The notes beneath the pieces were generated by a model. The model did not search any database, was not told the origin of the DNA, and was given only the letters and a program-made list of their open reading frames with translations. A program made the translations under genes and the position numbers. Positions 7,076 through 14,785 of a stretch of DNA of 19,056 nt are shown here, in pieces (position 1 is the first letter of the stretch; each line of letters begins with the position of its first letter). Origin of the DNA: DATBIO01 sp036556965 (GTDB taxonomy: Bacteria > Acidobacteriota > Vicinamibacteria > Fen-336); contig DATBIO010000125.1 of assembly GCA_036556965.1 (NCBI GenBank), forward strand, positions 1 through 19,056, read 5' to 3'.

Positions 7076-8326
7076 GTGGCCGCGCAGGCGATCGACGTGT
7101 TCGGCGGCCTGGGCATCGCCCTGGGCCTGGGGCTGCTCGTGGGCCTGCAGCGCCAGGCGGCGGCGTCGAGCCTGGGCGGCCTGCGCACCTTCCCCATCGT
7201 CGCCCTCCTCGGGGCGGTGTGCGCCCTGCTGGCGGAGGCCCAGGGCGGCTGGGTGGTGGCGGCCGGCCTCGTCGGCGTGGCGGCGGCCACCGCCATGGGC
7301 AACGCCGCGCGCATCGAGCGCGACGAGGGCGAGCCGGGCATCACCACGGAGGTGGCCCTCCTCCTGATGTACGCGCTGGGCGCCTACGCCATGCTCGGGT
7401 CGCGCCCGGCGGCGGTGGCCCTGGGGGGCACCCTGACCGTCCTCCTCCACTTCAAGGCCGAGCTGCACGGCCTGGTGGAGCGGCTGGGCGCGCGCGACCT
7501 GCGCGCCATCATGCAGTTCGCCCTCCTGGCCCTGGTCATCCTCCCCGTGCTGCCCGACGTCGAGTTCGGCCCCTACGCCATCTTCAACCCGCAAGAGGCC
7601 TGGCTGATGGTGGTCCTCATCGTGGGGCTGAGCCTGGCCGGCTACATCGCGGTCCGGTTCTTCGGGGAGAGGGTGGGCGTGGTGACGGGGGGCCTCCTCG
7701 GCGGCGTCATCTCGAGCACCGCCACCACCGTGAGCTGGTCCCGGCGGACGAGCGACGCCCCGGAGACCAGCCGCATGGCGGCCATGGTCATCCTCATCGC
7801 CTCGACCGTTGTCTACGGGCGCGTGCTGCTGGAGGTGGCGGCGGTGTCGCGCGGTCTGCTGCCCGCCATCGCGCCGCCCGTCGCCGTCCTCGCCCTGGTC
7901 ATGGCCGCCACCGCCGCCGCCATGTGGCTGCGCACGCGGGGGGGCGAAGAGGCGGCGCCGTCGGGCGGGGACCCCACCGAGCTCAAGGCGGCCCTGACCT
8001 TCGGCGCCCTCTACGTGGCGGTCCTGCTCGCCGTGGCCTGGGCCCGCGACCAGCTCGGCGCGCGCGGCCTCTACGTGGTGAGCGTGGTCTCCGGGCTGAC
8101 CGACGTGGACGCCATCACCCTCTCCGTGTCGCGGCTCTCCGCCTCGGGGAGCCTGCCGGAAGGCCAGGCCTGGCGCCTCATCGTGATCGCCGTGCTGTCG
8201 AACCTCGCCTTCAAGGGCGGCCTGGCCGCGGTGCTGGGGAGCCCGCGCCTGCGCCGCTGGGTCCTCTTCACCTTCGCCGTGCAGCTCGCGGCGGGCGGCC
8301 TGGTCCTCGCCTTCTGGCCCCGTTGA
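7076..8326 (+). CDS. MgtC/SapB and DUF4010 family integral membrane protein
   Basis: A 416-residue polytopic membrane protein with roughly ten to twelve hydrophobic segments. The N-terminus FGGLGIALGLGLLVGLQRQ (9-27), followed by GGLRTFPIVALLGAVCALL (34-52), is the MgtC/SapB signature region. The C-terminal half carries DUF4010-type conserved segments: GGVISSTATTVSWSRR (209-224) and SGLTDVDAITLSVSRLS (339-355). Many proteins of this type are annotated as MgtC-like, but ion transport is not established for them and no substrate is proposed. GTG at 7076 was chosen because it fits the usual family N-terminus and the promoter just upstream. A TTG at 7058, with GGAG 6 nt before it, is the alternative and would add six residues. 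It is followed after 34 bp by the first radical SAM gene in the same direction, probably co-transcribed. Confidence 0.85.
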   Translation: MAAQAIDVFGGLGIALGLGLLVGLQRQAAASSLGGLRTFPIVALLGAVCALLAEAQGGWVVAAGLVGVAAATAMGNAARIERDEGEPGITTEVALLLMYALGAYAMLGSRPAAVALGGTLTVLLHFKAELHGLVERLGARDLRAIMQFALLALVILPVLPDVEFGPYAIFNPQEAWLMVVLIVGLSLAGYIAVRFFGERVGVVTGGLLGGVISSTATTVSWSRRTSDAPETSRMAAMVILIASTVVYGRVLLEVAAVSRGLLPAIAPPVAVLALVMAATAAAMWLRTRGGEEAAPSGGDPTELKAALTFGALYVAVLLAVAWARDQLGARGLYVVSVVSGLTDVDAITLSVSRLSASGSLPEGQAWRLIVIAVLSNLAFKGGLAAVLGSPRLRRWVLFTFAVQLAAGGLVLAFWPR

Positions 8327-8343
8327 CCGCGGCCACCCGCCCG

Positions 8344-8369
8344 GCGGATCATCCGCGCGCATGATCCGC
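8344..8369 (+). repeat. inverted repeat covering the radical SAM start codon
   Basis: GCGGATCAT (8344-8352) and ATGATCCGC (8361-8369) are perfect 9-bp inverted arms around an 8-nt spacer. The right arm begins with the ATG start codon of the first radical SAM gene. In RNA the hairpin would pair the start codon; in DNA it could be an operator. No Shine-Dalgarno is visible for this ATG. Confidence 0.5.
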
Positions 8370-9365
8370 GCGCGCCACCTGCGCATGGCGGGCCGCTACC
8401 TGGCCCACCGCTTCTCCGAGCTGCACCCCTACGAGGTGCAGGCCCTGCTCCTGAACGCCTGCAACCTGAAGTGCGTGTACTGCCGGTGCCCGGAGATCAA
8501 GACCGGGCTGATGGACACCGAGCAGTGGCGCCAGGCGATCCGCGGCTTCGGCCGCCTGGGCACGCTGCGCATCAAGTTCCAGGGCGGCGAGCCCACCCTG
8601 CGCCTCGACTTCCGCGAGCTGTGCGCGGAGGTGCGCGCGGCGGGCATCGTGGCCGCGGTGGTGACCAACGGCACGCGCATCGCCGAGCAGCCCGCCCTCC
8701 TCGACGAGCTGGACGAGGTGGTGGTGAGCATGGATTCGCTCGGCCCCGCCGTCCACGACCTGCTGCGGGGCGCGGGCAGCCACGCGGCCGCCATGCGCGC
8801 GCTGGAGCTGTCCCGCGCGCGCGGGCTTCCCACCTACGTGAACATGGTGCTCTCCGAGGAGTCCCGGGGCGAGGTGGAGGGGCTGCTCGGCTTCTGCGAG
8901 GCGCGCGGCATCGGCCTGCACGTCCAGCCCCTGGTCTTCGGGCGCGCGGCCTACGACGACGGCGCCCGCGGGCGCGCCCTGGGCGCCGAGGGCGTGCGCG
9001 CGGTCCACGACCAGCTCGCGGCCTGGAAGCGCGCCGGGCGGCCCCTCATGTTCGCGGCCTCCAGCTACGCGCGCGTCTCCGCCTGGCCCGACCACGCGAC
9101 GCTGGCCGTGCGCTCGTCCGGCCCCTCCGGCTGCATGGCCGGACGCTTCTACGTCCACGTGGAGCCCAACGGCGACGTCCACCCCTGCGGGCAGCATGGG
9201 GCCGACTTCCGGCCCGGCAACATCGTGCGCGACGGGCTGGAAGCCGCCCTGCGCAACGCGCAGACGCACGACTGCGGCGACTGCTTCTCCGCCTACCTCA
9301 CCGAGCGCAAGGACCTCTTCGCCCTTCGCCCGCGCGCGCTGCTCGAGATGGCGCGCCGCGGGTGA
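8361..9365 (+). CDS. radical SAM protein with C-terminal SPASM/twitch-like cysteine cluster (copy 1)
   Basis: A 334-residue radical SAM enzyme. The SAM/[4Fe-4S] motif CNLKCVYC has Cys34, Cys38 and Cys41 in CxxxCxxC spacing; GGEPT at 75-79 and VVTNGT at 100-105 are the next conserved strands. The C-terminal part has Cys258, Cys276, Cys305 and Cys308, arranged as C-(17)-C-(28)-CxxC around VEPNGDVHPCG and GNIVRDGL. This is the pattern of a twitch/SPASM domain holding one auxiliary cluster. Enzymes of this class modify peptides, proteins or small molecules; the substrate is not evident and no precursor peptide gene was seen nearby. The ATG at 8361 is the first in frame; ATG at 8385 is possible. 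Its TGA overlaps the GTG of copy 2, so the two are translationally coupled. Confidence 0.9.
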   Translation: MIRARHLRMAGRYLAHRFSELHPYEVQALLLNACNLKCVYCRCPEIKTGLMDTEQWRQAIRGFGRLGTLRIKFQGGEPTLRLDFRELCAEVRAAGIVAAVVTNGTRIAEQPALLDELDEVVVSMDSLGPAVHDLLRGAGSHAAAMRALELSRARGLPTYVNMVLSEESRGEVEGLLGFCEARGIGLHVQPLVFGRAAYDDGARGRALGAEGVRAVHDQLAAWKRAGRPLMFAASSYARVSAWPDHATLAVRSSGPSGCMAGRFYVHVEPNGDVHPCGQHGADFRPGNIVRDGLEAALRNAQTHDCGDCFSAYLTERKDLFALRPRALLEMARRG

Positions 9366-10423
9366 GCGCGACGGCCAAGGCCGCCCTCGGCGCGCGGTAC
9401 GCGGCGCGGCTGCTGGGGAGCCGCCTCCGGGGAGGGCCCCTGCTCAGCTCGGCCGCCCTCTACCTGACCCACCGCTGCAACCTGCGCTGCGTCTACTGCA
9501 ACTCCCCCTTCATGAAGACGCCGGAGCTCACGCGCGAGCAGTGGCTGGGCGTGGTGGACGAGCTGGCCGCCGTCGGCTGCCGCCGCGTGGCCATCCTGGG
9601 CGGCGAGCCCACCTTGCGCCCCGACCTCCCCGACATCGTCGACCGCGCGCGCGGCCACGGGCTCTCCTGCGCGCTCACCTCCAACGGCCTCCTGACCCCG
9701 CGCGTCATGGAGCGCCTGCGCGGCCTCGACACGCTGGTGCTGAGCCTCGACGCGCCCGGGCCCGCCAACGACGCCGTGCGCGGGGCGGGGGTGTTCGAGG
9801 CCGTGCGCGCGGCCATCGCCGCGGCGCGGCGGGTGGGCGTGCCCGTCAAGCTCAACGCCGTGCTCTCCGCGCGCACCGCGCCCTGCCTGGACGACCTGCT
9901 GGCCTTCGCGGAGGCGGAAGGGCTGGACGTGACCGTCAACGTCATGCGCTCGGGCGCGGCCGACCTCTGGCGCGACGCCGCCACCATCAAGGACGACGAC
10001 GGCGCCATCGCCGCCCTCTTCCGCCGGCTGGCCGCGCTGGCCCGCTCGCACCCGCGGCTGCTGTACTCGCCGCAGACCTACGCGTACGGCGCGCTCTGGG
10101 GAGACTACGGCCGCGACCGGTTCGAGGAGCACGAGCTCGCCGCGGACGACCCCCGGCGCACGCGCGCGCCGCGCTGCCACGCCGGGCGCGACTACGTGGC
10201 CATACAGCCCGACGGGACGGTCTATCCCTGCACCCTCACCGTGGGCCGCATCCCGGGCGGCAACGTGGTGCGCGACGGCGTGGTGGAGGCTTGCCGGCCC
10301 CTCTGGTCGCACTCCTGCGTGGCCTGCTACTCCGCCTGCCAGGTCGAGCAGAACCACCTGTGCTCGCTCCAGCCGCGCGTCGTCTGGCGCTTCGTGCAGC
10401 GCCATCTCGCCCGCTACGCCTGA
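9362..10423 (+). CDS. radical SAM protein with C-terminal SPASM/twitch-like cysteine cluster (copy 2)
   Basis: A 353-residue paralogue of the preceding gene, beginning with GTG inside its GTGA overlap. CNLRCVYC supplies Cys39, Cys43 and Cys46; GGEPT is at 80-84 and LTSNGL at 105-110. The C-terminal region repeats the cluster layout of copy 1: Cys272, Cys290 and Cys319-x2-Cys322 around IQPDGTVYPC and GNVVRDGV, plus extra Cys311, Cys326 and Cys334. Both copies share an N-terminal basic helix before the barrel, the same strand order, and the G-N-(I/V)-V-R-D-G motif, so they arose by duplication. The two together could act in consecutive steps or as a heteromer. The product is unknown. No terminator with a T-tract follows; the 76-bp gap to the PilZ gene has GC dyads. 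Confidence 0.9.
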   Translation: MSATAKAALGARYAARLLGSRLRGGPLLSSAALYLTHRCNLRCVYCNSPFMKTPELTREQWLGVVDELAAVGCRRVAILGGEPTLRPDLPDIVDRARGHGLSCALTSNGLLTPRVMERLRGLDTLVLSLDAPGPANDAVRGAGVFEAVRAAIAAARRVGVPVKLNAVLSARTAPCLDDLLAFAEAEGLDVTVNVMRSGAADLWRDAATIKDDDGAIAALFRRLAALARSHPRLLYSPQTYAYGALWGDYGRDRFEEHELAADDPRRTRAPRCHAGRDYVAIQPDGTVYPCTLTVGRIPGGNVVRDGVVEACRPLWSHSCVACYSACQVEQNHLCSLQPRVVWRFVQRHLARYA

Positions 10424-10434
10424 GGGCGCGCCGC

Positions 10435-10477
10435 GGCGAGGATGGGGACGGGCGCCCGGGACCTCCAGGCCCTCGCC
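10435..10477 (+). repeat. nested GC dyads after the radical SAM pair
   Basis: GGCGAGG (10435-10441) pairs perfectly with CCTCGCC (10471-10477), and between them lies the 10-bp palindrome CGGGCGCCCG (10449-10458). It starts 12 bp after the radical SAM stop. It could act as a weak transcription terminator; without a T-run, and in such GC-rich DNA, this is tentative. Confidence 0.25.
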
Positions 10478-10499
10478 ACGAGAGTATGCTCCCCAGGCA

Positions 10500-10871
10500 A
10501 TGCCCTCCAGCGACGACCGCGGGCGCGGCACCCGCCGCCACCCGCGCTTCGAGGTGGACGTGCGCGTGGACTGGTCCACCGGCCGCATGTTCGTGTCGGA
10601 CATGGCCGTCAACCTGAGCCTGGGCGGGCTCTGCGTGCAGTCCGGCACGGCCATGCCCCAGGGCGCCGAGGTCACCATGGTCCTCTGGCTCCCCGGCCGG
10701 CGCCCGGTGCGCGCCACCGGCCGCGTGGTGTGGACGGGCCCGTCGGCCTCGAGCGCCATCCTGGCCGCCAGCGGCGTCGCCCTCGTCGAGATGCACCCCG
10801 CCGACCGGGCCCTCCTCCACGACTACCTGGGCGAGATGGCGGCCGGCGCTCCCCCCGCCGGCGGGCACTGA
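10500..10871 (+). CDS. single-domain PilZ protein (candidate c-di-GMP receptor)
   Basis: A 123-residue protein consisting of one PilZ domain. The c-di-GMP contact motifs are present: RxxxR as Arg12-x3-Arg16 in RRHPRFE, and the (D/N)xSxxG motif as NLSLGG (38-43). The remaining strands (EVTMVLWLPGRRPVRATGRVVW and GVALVEM) fit the PilZ barrel. Such proteins sense cyclic di-GMP and usually control motility, exopolysaccharide or gene expression through a partner; the partner is not identifiable here. The ATG at 10500 is nine bases after a TATGCT (10485-10490), a weak -10-like hexamer without a clear -35, and no strong Shine-Dalgarno is present. The flavin oxidase gene begins 8 bp after its stop, so the two may be co-transcribed. 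Confidence 0.85.
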   Translation: MPSSDDRGRGTRRHPRFEVDVRVDWSTGRMFVSDMAVNLSLGGLCVQSGTAMPQGAEVTMVLWLPGRRPVRATGRVVWTGPSASSAILAASGVALVEMHPADRALLHDYLGEMAAGAPPAGGH

Positions 10872-10879
10872 CCCCCGGC

Positions 10880-11989
10880 GTGCGCCGCTTCGACTGCGTG
10901 GTGGTGGGCCTCGGCGCCACCGGCGGCGGCGCCGTGCGGGCGCTGGCCCGCCGCGGCGCGCGCGTCCTGGGCCTGGACCGCTTCTCTCCTCCCCACGCCC
11001 ACGGCTCCAGCCACGGCCGCACGCGCCTGATCCGCGAGGCCTACTTCGAGGACCCGCTCTACGTGCCCCTGGTGCGGCGCGCCTACGACCTCTGGGCGCA
11101 GCTCCAGGCCCGCGGCCCGCGGCTCTGGCGGCAGACGGGGGCGCTGGTGCTGGGTGACCCCGCGGGGGCGGCCCTCGCGGGCGCGCGCGCCAGCGCGCGC
11201 GCGCACGCGGTGGCGCACGAGGAGCTGGACGCGGCGGCCGTGCGCGGGCGGTGGCCGTTCCTGCAGGTGGCGGGGGACCAGGCCGGGCTCTTCGAGACGC
11301 GCGCCGGCCTGCTCTTCGCGGAGGCCTGCCTGCAGGCGCTCCTCGGCGACGCGGGCGAGGCGGGAGCGGAGCTGCGCACGGGAGAGGCCGTGCGCGGCTG
11401 GTCCGCGGACGGGCGCGGCGTCTCCGTGGACACGGAGCGCACCCGGTACGAAGCCGACGCCCTGGTGCTGGCCGCCGGCCCCTGGACGGCGGAGCTGGTG
11501 CACGGCCTTCCCCTGCGCGTGGAGCGGCAGGTCGTGCACTGGTTCGAGGCGCCGGACCTGGGGCCGGAGCGGTGCCCCATCGTCCTCTGGGAGCACGCGC
11601 CGGGGCGCATCTTCTACCTCACGCCCGACCTCGGCGACGGCGTGAAGGCGGCCCGGCACCACGAGGGGGAGACGGCGGCGCCCGGCGCGGTCCGCCCGCC
11701 GGGACCCGAGGACGAGGCGGCCACGCGCGCGCTGCTGGCGCGCCTCCTCCCCGCCGCCGACGGAGCGCTGCGCGAGGCGCGCACCTGCCTCTACACGAAC
11801 ACGCCGGACGGCCACTTCGTGGTCGACCGCCACCCCGGGCACGCACGCGTGGTGGTGGCCTCTCCCTGCTCGGGCCACGGCTTCAAGTTCGCGCCCGCGG
11901 TGGGCGAGCTGGTGGCGGACCTGGCCCTGGGCCTTTCCCCCGCCCTCGACCCCGCTCCCTTCGCCTTCTCCCGCTTCGCGCGCGGCTGA
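10880..11989 (+). CDS. FAD-dependent amine oxidase of the monomeric sarcosine oxidase / N-methyltryptophan oxidase family
   Basis: A 369-residue flavoprotein. The Rossmann dinucleotide motif VGLGATGGG (9-17) ends in GLDRF. HGSSHGRTRLIREAY (41-55) is the family signature, with His45, Thr48, Arg49 and Arg52 at the same numbers as in monomeric sarcosine oxidase. Cys303 in TCLYTNTPD matches the cysteine that binds FAD covalently, Lys256 in GVKAARHH matches the oxygen-activating lysine, and Lys336 in SGHGFKFAP matches the substrate-carboxylate lysine. The reaction expected is oxidative demethylation or deamination of an N-methyl or cyclic amino acid, giving H2O2. The exact substrate cannot be chosen between sarcosine, N-methyltryptophan, pipecolate and others. 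The GTG at 10880 is the only reasonable start. The stop codon touches that of the convergent gene. Confidence 0.9.
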   Translation: MRRFDCVVVGLGATGGGAVRALARRGARVLGLDRFSPPHAHGSSHGRTRLIREAYFEDPLYVPLVRRAYDLWAQLQARGPRLWRQTGALVLGDPAGAALAGARASARAHAVAHEELDAAAVRGRWPFLQVAGDQAGLFETRAGLLFAEACLQALLGDAGEAGAELRTGEAVRGWSADGRGVSVDTERTRYEADALVLAAGPWTAELVHGLPLRVERQVVHWFEAPDLGPERCPIVLWEHAPGRIFYLTPDLGDGVKAARHHEGETAAPGAVRPPGPEDEAATRALLARLLPAADGALREARTCLYTNTPDGHFVVDRHPGHARVVVASPCSGHGFKFAPAVGELVADLALGLSPALDPAPFAFSRFARG

Positions 11990-12988
11990 TCAGGAGGCGT
12001 CGCGGCGCCCGCCCAGCTCCACCCACGTCCCCGCGCCCTCCGCGCGGGCGCGCGCGTAGACCAGCTCCGCCGCCGCCACGTCCTCCACGGCCAGGCCCAG
12101 GGACTTGAAGAGGGTGATCTCCTGCGGTCCCCCGCGGCCGGGATGGGCGCCCGCGACCACCTCGCCGATCTCCGCCAGCACGTGCGCGTCCCCCACCGCC
12201 CCCTCGGCGCGCGCGAGCAGGAAGTCGCCCGCCTCGTGGAGGGCCGACTCCCGCCGGTCCACGAAGAGGCGGGCGCGCGCCACGGCCTGGGCGTCCAGCT
12301 CGCGGGCGTCGGGGCGCGAGGCGCCCACGGCGTTGACGTGGGACCCCGGGGCCAGCCAGGCCCCCTCCAGCACGGGGACGCGCGACGAGGTCACGGTGCA
12401 CACGATGTCGGCCTGCTCCACCGCCGCGCGCGCGCTGGACGAGACCTCCACGCGGAGGCCGTGCCGCCGGGCCATGTCCTCCGCGAAGCGCGCGGCGCGC
12501 GCCGGATCGCGGCTCCACACGCGCACGCGCCGCAGCGGGCGCGCCGCCATCATGGCCTCCAGGTGCGTGGCCGCCTGCACGCCGCTGCCGAGGAGGGCGA
12601 GGTCGCCGGCATCGGGACGGGCGAGCAGGCGCGTGGCCACGCCGGACACGGCGGCGGTGCGGATGGCGGTGATGGCGCCGGCGTCCATGACCGCCTGCAG
12701 CGAGCCGTGCGCGCGCTCGAAGAGCAACACCGCGCCCTGGTGCGAGTCGAACTCCGTCCCGTGGTTGCCGGGGAAGACGGTGATGGCCTTGAGGCCGAGG
12801 CCGGTGGCGCCCAGGGCGGCGGGCATGACCGCGAAGGCCGCGCCCCCGGGGAGCGGCATCACCTGGCGCAGGGGCAGCACCGCCTCGCCGCGCGCCACCG
12901 CGGCCAGGGCCTGGGCCATGGCGTCCATGCACGCGGCCATGGGCAGCAGGCGGGACACCTCCTGCTGGCCGACGATGAGGACCGGCAT
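11990..12988 (-). CDS. ornithine cyclodeaminase / mu-crystallin family protein
   Basis: A 332-residue NAD(P)-binding protein. The Rossmann motif is GSGVQA (134-139). Residues in the positions of the substrate-binding set of ornithine cyclodeaminase are present: Arg41, Lys67 (GLGLKAITVFPGNH), Arg110 (AIRTAAVSGVATR), and Asp227 in VGASRPDARELD. Members include ornithine cyclodeaminase, alanine dehydrogenase of archaea, and ketimine/imine reductases, so the reaction (deamination with cyclisation, or reduction of an imine) cannot be fixed. It is the second gene of a minus-strand pair, 4 bp after the esterase-like gene. It meets the flavin amine oxidase tail to tail with no bases between. An imine-producing oxidase beside an imine-reducing family is suggestive but unproven. 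Confidence 0.9.
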   Translation of the reverse strand: MPVLIVGQQEVSRLLPMAACMDAMAQALAAVARGEAVLPLRQVMPLPGGAAFAVMPAALGATGLGLKAITVFPGNHGTEFDSHQGAVLLFERAHGSLQAVMDAGAITAIRTAAVSGVATRLLARPDAGDLALLGSGVQAATHLEAMMAARPLRRVRVWSRDPARAARFAEDMARRHGLRVEVSSSARAAVEQADIVCTVTSSRVPVLEGAWLAPGSHVNAVGASRPDARELDAQAVARARLFVDRRESALHEAGDFLLARAEGAVGDAHVLAEIGEVVAGAHPGRGGPQEITLFKSLGLAVEDVAAAELVYARARAEGAGTWVELGGRRDAS

Positions 12989-12992
12989 CGGC

Positions 12993-14735
12993 TCAGTAGC
13001 GCCAGCTCGTGAGGTCGGCCCCCGGAGGAGCGGACCGCAGCAGGCGCGCCGCGGCGCGCGGGATGAACATCTGGTGATAGCGCAGGCGGGAGAGGGCGTT
13101 GGGCCGCGTGTGGTCGCCGTTCCAGCAGTGCTCGGCGCGGTCGCCGTAGTCGACCTCGCCGCCGTAGGGCGGGTCGGCCTTCTCCAGGACCTCCTCCACC
13201 AGGTAGACCGCGTTGTTCAGGTAGTAGTTGTCCATGTCGCCCACGTACAGGTTGACCTTCCCCTGCAGCTTGCGGCCGAGGCCCTTGCCCCAGTCCCGCC
13301 GGAGGATGTGCCCGAGGTCGTAGTTCTCGCGCCAGTGCGCGGCCACCGCGGGGTCGATCGCCCCCGTGCGCTTGTCCCAGATGCGCCGCGGGTAGCCGTC
13401 CTCCCCCACCGGTGAGTAGACGGCCTCCCACACGTCCCACTGCTGCCCGCTCCGGCTGCGCGTCCCCAGCACCAGCTCCAGGCGGTTCACCGCCTCCAGC
13501 GTGGCGCGCACCTGGCCGAGGTGGTTCCGGATGGCCGGCCGCGGCACGCGCATGAAGGGGCCGTCCACCCAGTACGCGTTCTTGTCCCGGTAGAGGTCGA
13601 CCACGGTGTAGGCGCGGAAGTCGATGGGGTCGGGGCAGGCGGCCCAGCACCCGTTGTACTCGTCGGGGTAGAACACCTGCGCGGCCAGGGCCTCCCAGCC
13701 TCCGGTGGACCCTCCATAGAGGAAGCGCGCCCAGCCCGCGCCCAGGGCCCGGTACTTCTTCTCCAGGTAGGGGATGAGCTCGTAGGTGATGGCGTCCCCG
13801 TAGGGGCCCAGGTTGGCGGAGTTCACCGCGTAGCTGTCGTCGTAGTACGGGTTCGCGTGCTGGATCTCGATGGCGAGGAAGCGCGGGAAGCCCGCGCCCG
13901 TCCAGTCCTTGTGGAGCTGGTAGGCGTGCTCCTGCTGCGTGCGGTTGTAGCAGTCGAGCGCGAAGCGCTCGCTGCGCTCGCACGGGAGGTCGGGGTCGGG
14001 CGGCTGCTCGCGCCACCCGCCCAGGTCGTGCGGGAAGTGGCCGTGGAAGATGGCCAGCGGATAGCGCGCCTGCGGGTGGGCCGCGAAGCCCTGCGGGAGC
14101 AGGACGTGCGCACCCAGGTGCATGGGGCGGCCCCAGAAGCGGGTGAGCCGCTCGCTGAGGATGCGCTCGTGCTTCACGTACGCCGTCTCCGCCGGCGGCG
14201 CGATGGGGGGGATGACGCGGTCCAGGCGGATCTCCACGGGGTCCTCGCCCCCCACCGTCACCGCGCGCGGCATGCTGTGGAGGTTGCCGGGGGCGCGGTT
14301 CCATTGCTGCCCCTCGCCGCGGTCCATGGGCAGCTTGACCACGTGCCCGTCGGCGCGGCGGAAGGTCTCGTAGCGGTGGAGCAGGGCCTGCACGTGGTAG
14401 CGCCCCGGCGGGACCTCGGACAGGCTCGGCGCGGGATAGCCCAGCGTGCCCGCGTCGAACACGGCCTCCGCGCCGGGGCGCCAGCCCTCGACGTCGATGC
14501 CGAACACCTGCTGGCTCTTCGGGCCCTCCTCGATCTGGAAGCGCGGCTCGGCGGCGCCGTCCACCGAGAGCAGGAGCAGCAGGCGGCCGTCGAGCGGCTC
14601 CGCGCTCATCTCGGCGGGAAAGCTCACCACGAAGCGCGCACCGCCGGCGGCGCGGGTCCGGGCTCCCGGGAATGCGGCCACCGTGGCCGAGACGCAGAGC
14701 AGGGCGGCGAGCCGGCGCACCTTCGTGTCGGACAT
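12993..14735 (-). CDS. secreted alpha/beta-hydrolase, esterase-like protein
   Basis: A 580-residue protein with a Sec signal peptide (1-30: basic MSDTKVRR, hydrophobic LAALLCVSATVAAF, then a small-residue region ending RAAGG). This is why the ATG at 14735 was preferred to those at 14855 and 14768. Residues 35-200 are beta-rich. From about 205 an alpha/beta-hydrolase domain of the putative-esterase (esterase D-like) type follows. The nucleophile elbow is GGSTGG with Ser343, and Asp500/Asp502 (VGDMDN) and His542 (WNGDHTRP) are the likely acid and base. Several Cys (252, 262, 363, 367, 537) could form disulfides after export. The region IFHGHFPHDLGGW supplies a probable oxyanion loop. Substrate unknown. 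A TAGACT hexamer ends 8 nt before the ATG and no Shine-Dalgarno is seen. The gene leads the pair with the cyclodeaminase family protein. Confidence 0.8.
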   Translation of the reverse strand: MSDTKVRRLAALLCVSATVAAFPGARTRAAGGARFVVSFPAEMSAEPLDGRLLLLLSVDGAAEPRFQIEEGPKSQQVFGIDVEGWRPGAEAVFDAGTLGYPAPSLSEVPPGRYHVQALLHRYETFRRADGHVVKLPMDRGEGQQWNRAPGNLHSMPRAVTVGGEDPVEIRLDRVIPPIAPPAETAYVKHERILSERLTRFWGRPMHLGAHVLLPQGFAAHPQARYPLAIFHGHFPHDLGGWREQPPDPDLPCERSERFALDCYNRTQQEHAYQLHKDWTGAGFPRFLAIEIQHANPYYDDSYAVNSANLGPYGDAITYELIPYLEKKYRALGAGWARFLYGGSTGGWEALAAQVFYPDEYNGCWAACPDPIDFRAYTVVDLYRDKNAYWVDGPFMRVPRPAIRNHLGQVRATLEAVNRLELVLGTRSRSGQQWDVWEAVYSPVGEDGYPRRIWDKRTGAIDPAVAAHWRENYDLGHILRRDWGKGLGRKLQGKVNLYVGDMDNYYLNNAVYLVEEVLEKADPPYGGEVDYGDRAEHCWNGDHTRPNALSRLRYHQMFIPRAAARLLRSAPPGADLTSWRY

Positions 14736-14785
14736 GGCGCGGGAGTCTACCACCCGGGCCCTCGCCATCCCCCTGGACGGATGCG

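Noticed and set aside
8361..10423. HpnH-like or heme/quinone biosynthesis assignment for the radical SAM pair
   Set aside because: The motif contexts do not match a specific family I can name with confidence, and the C-terminal cysteine layout fits a general SPASM/twitch type. Gene symbols were therefore left empty.
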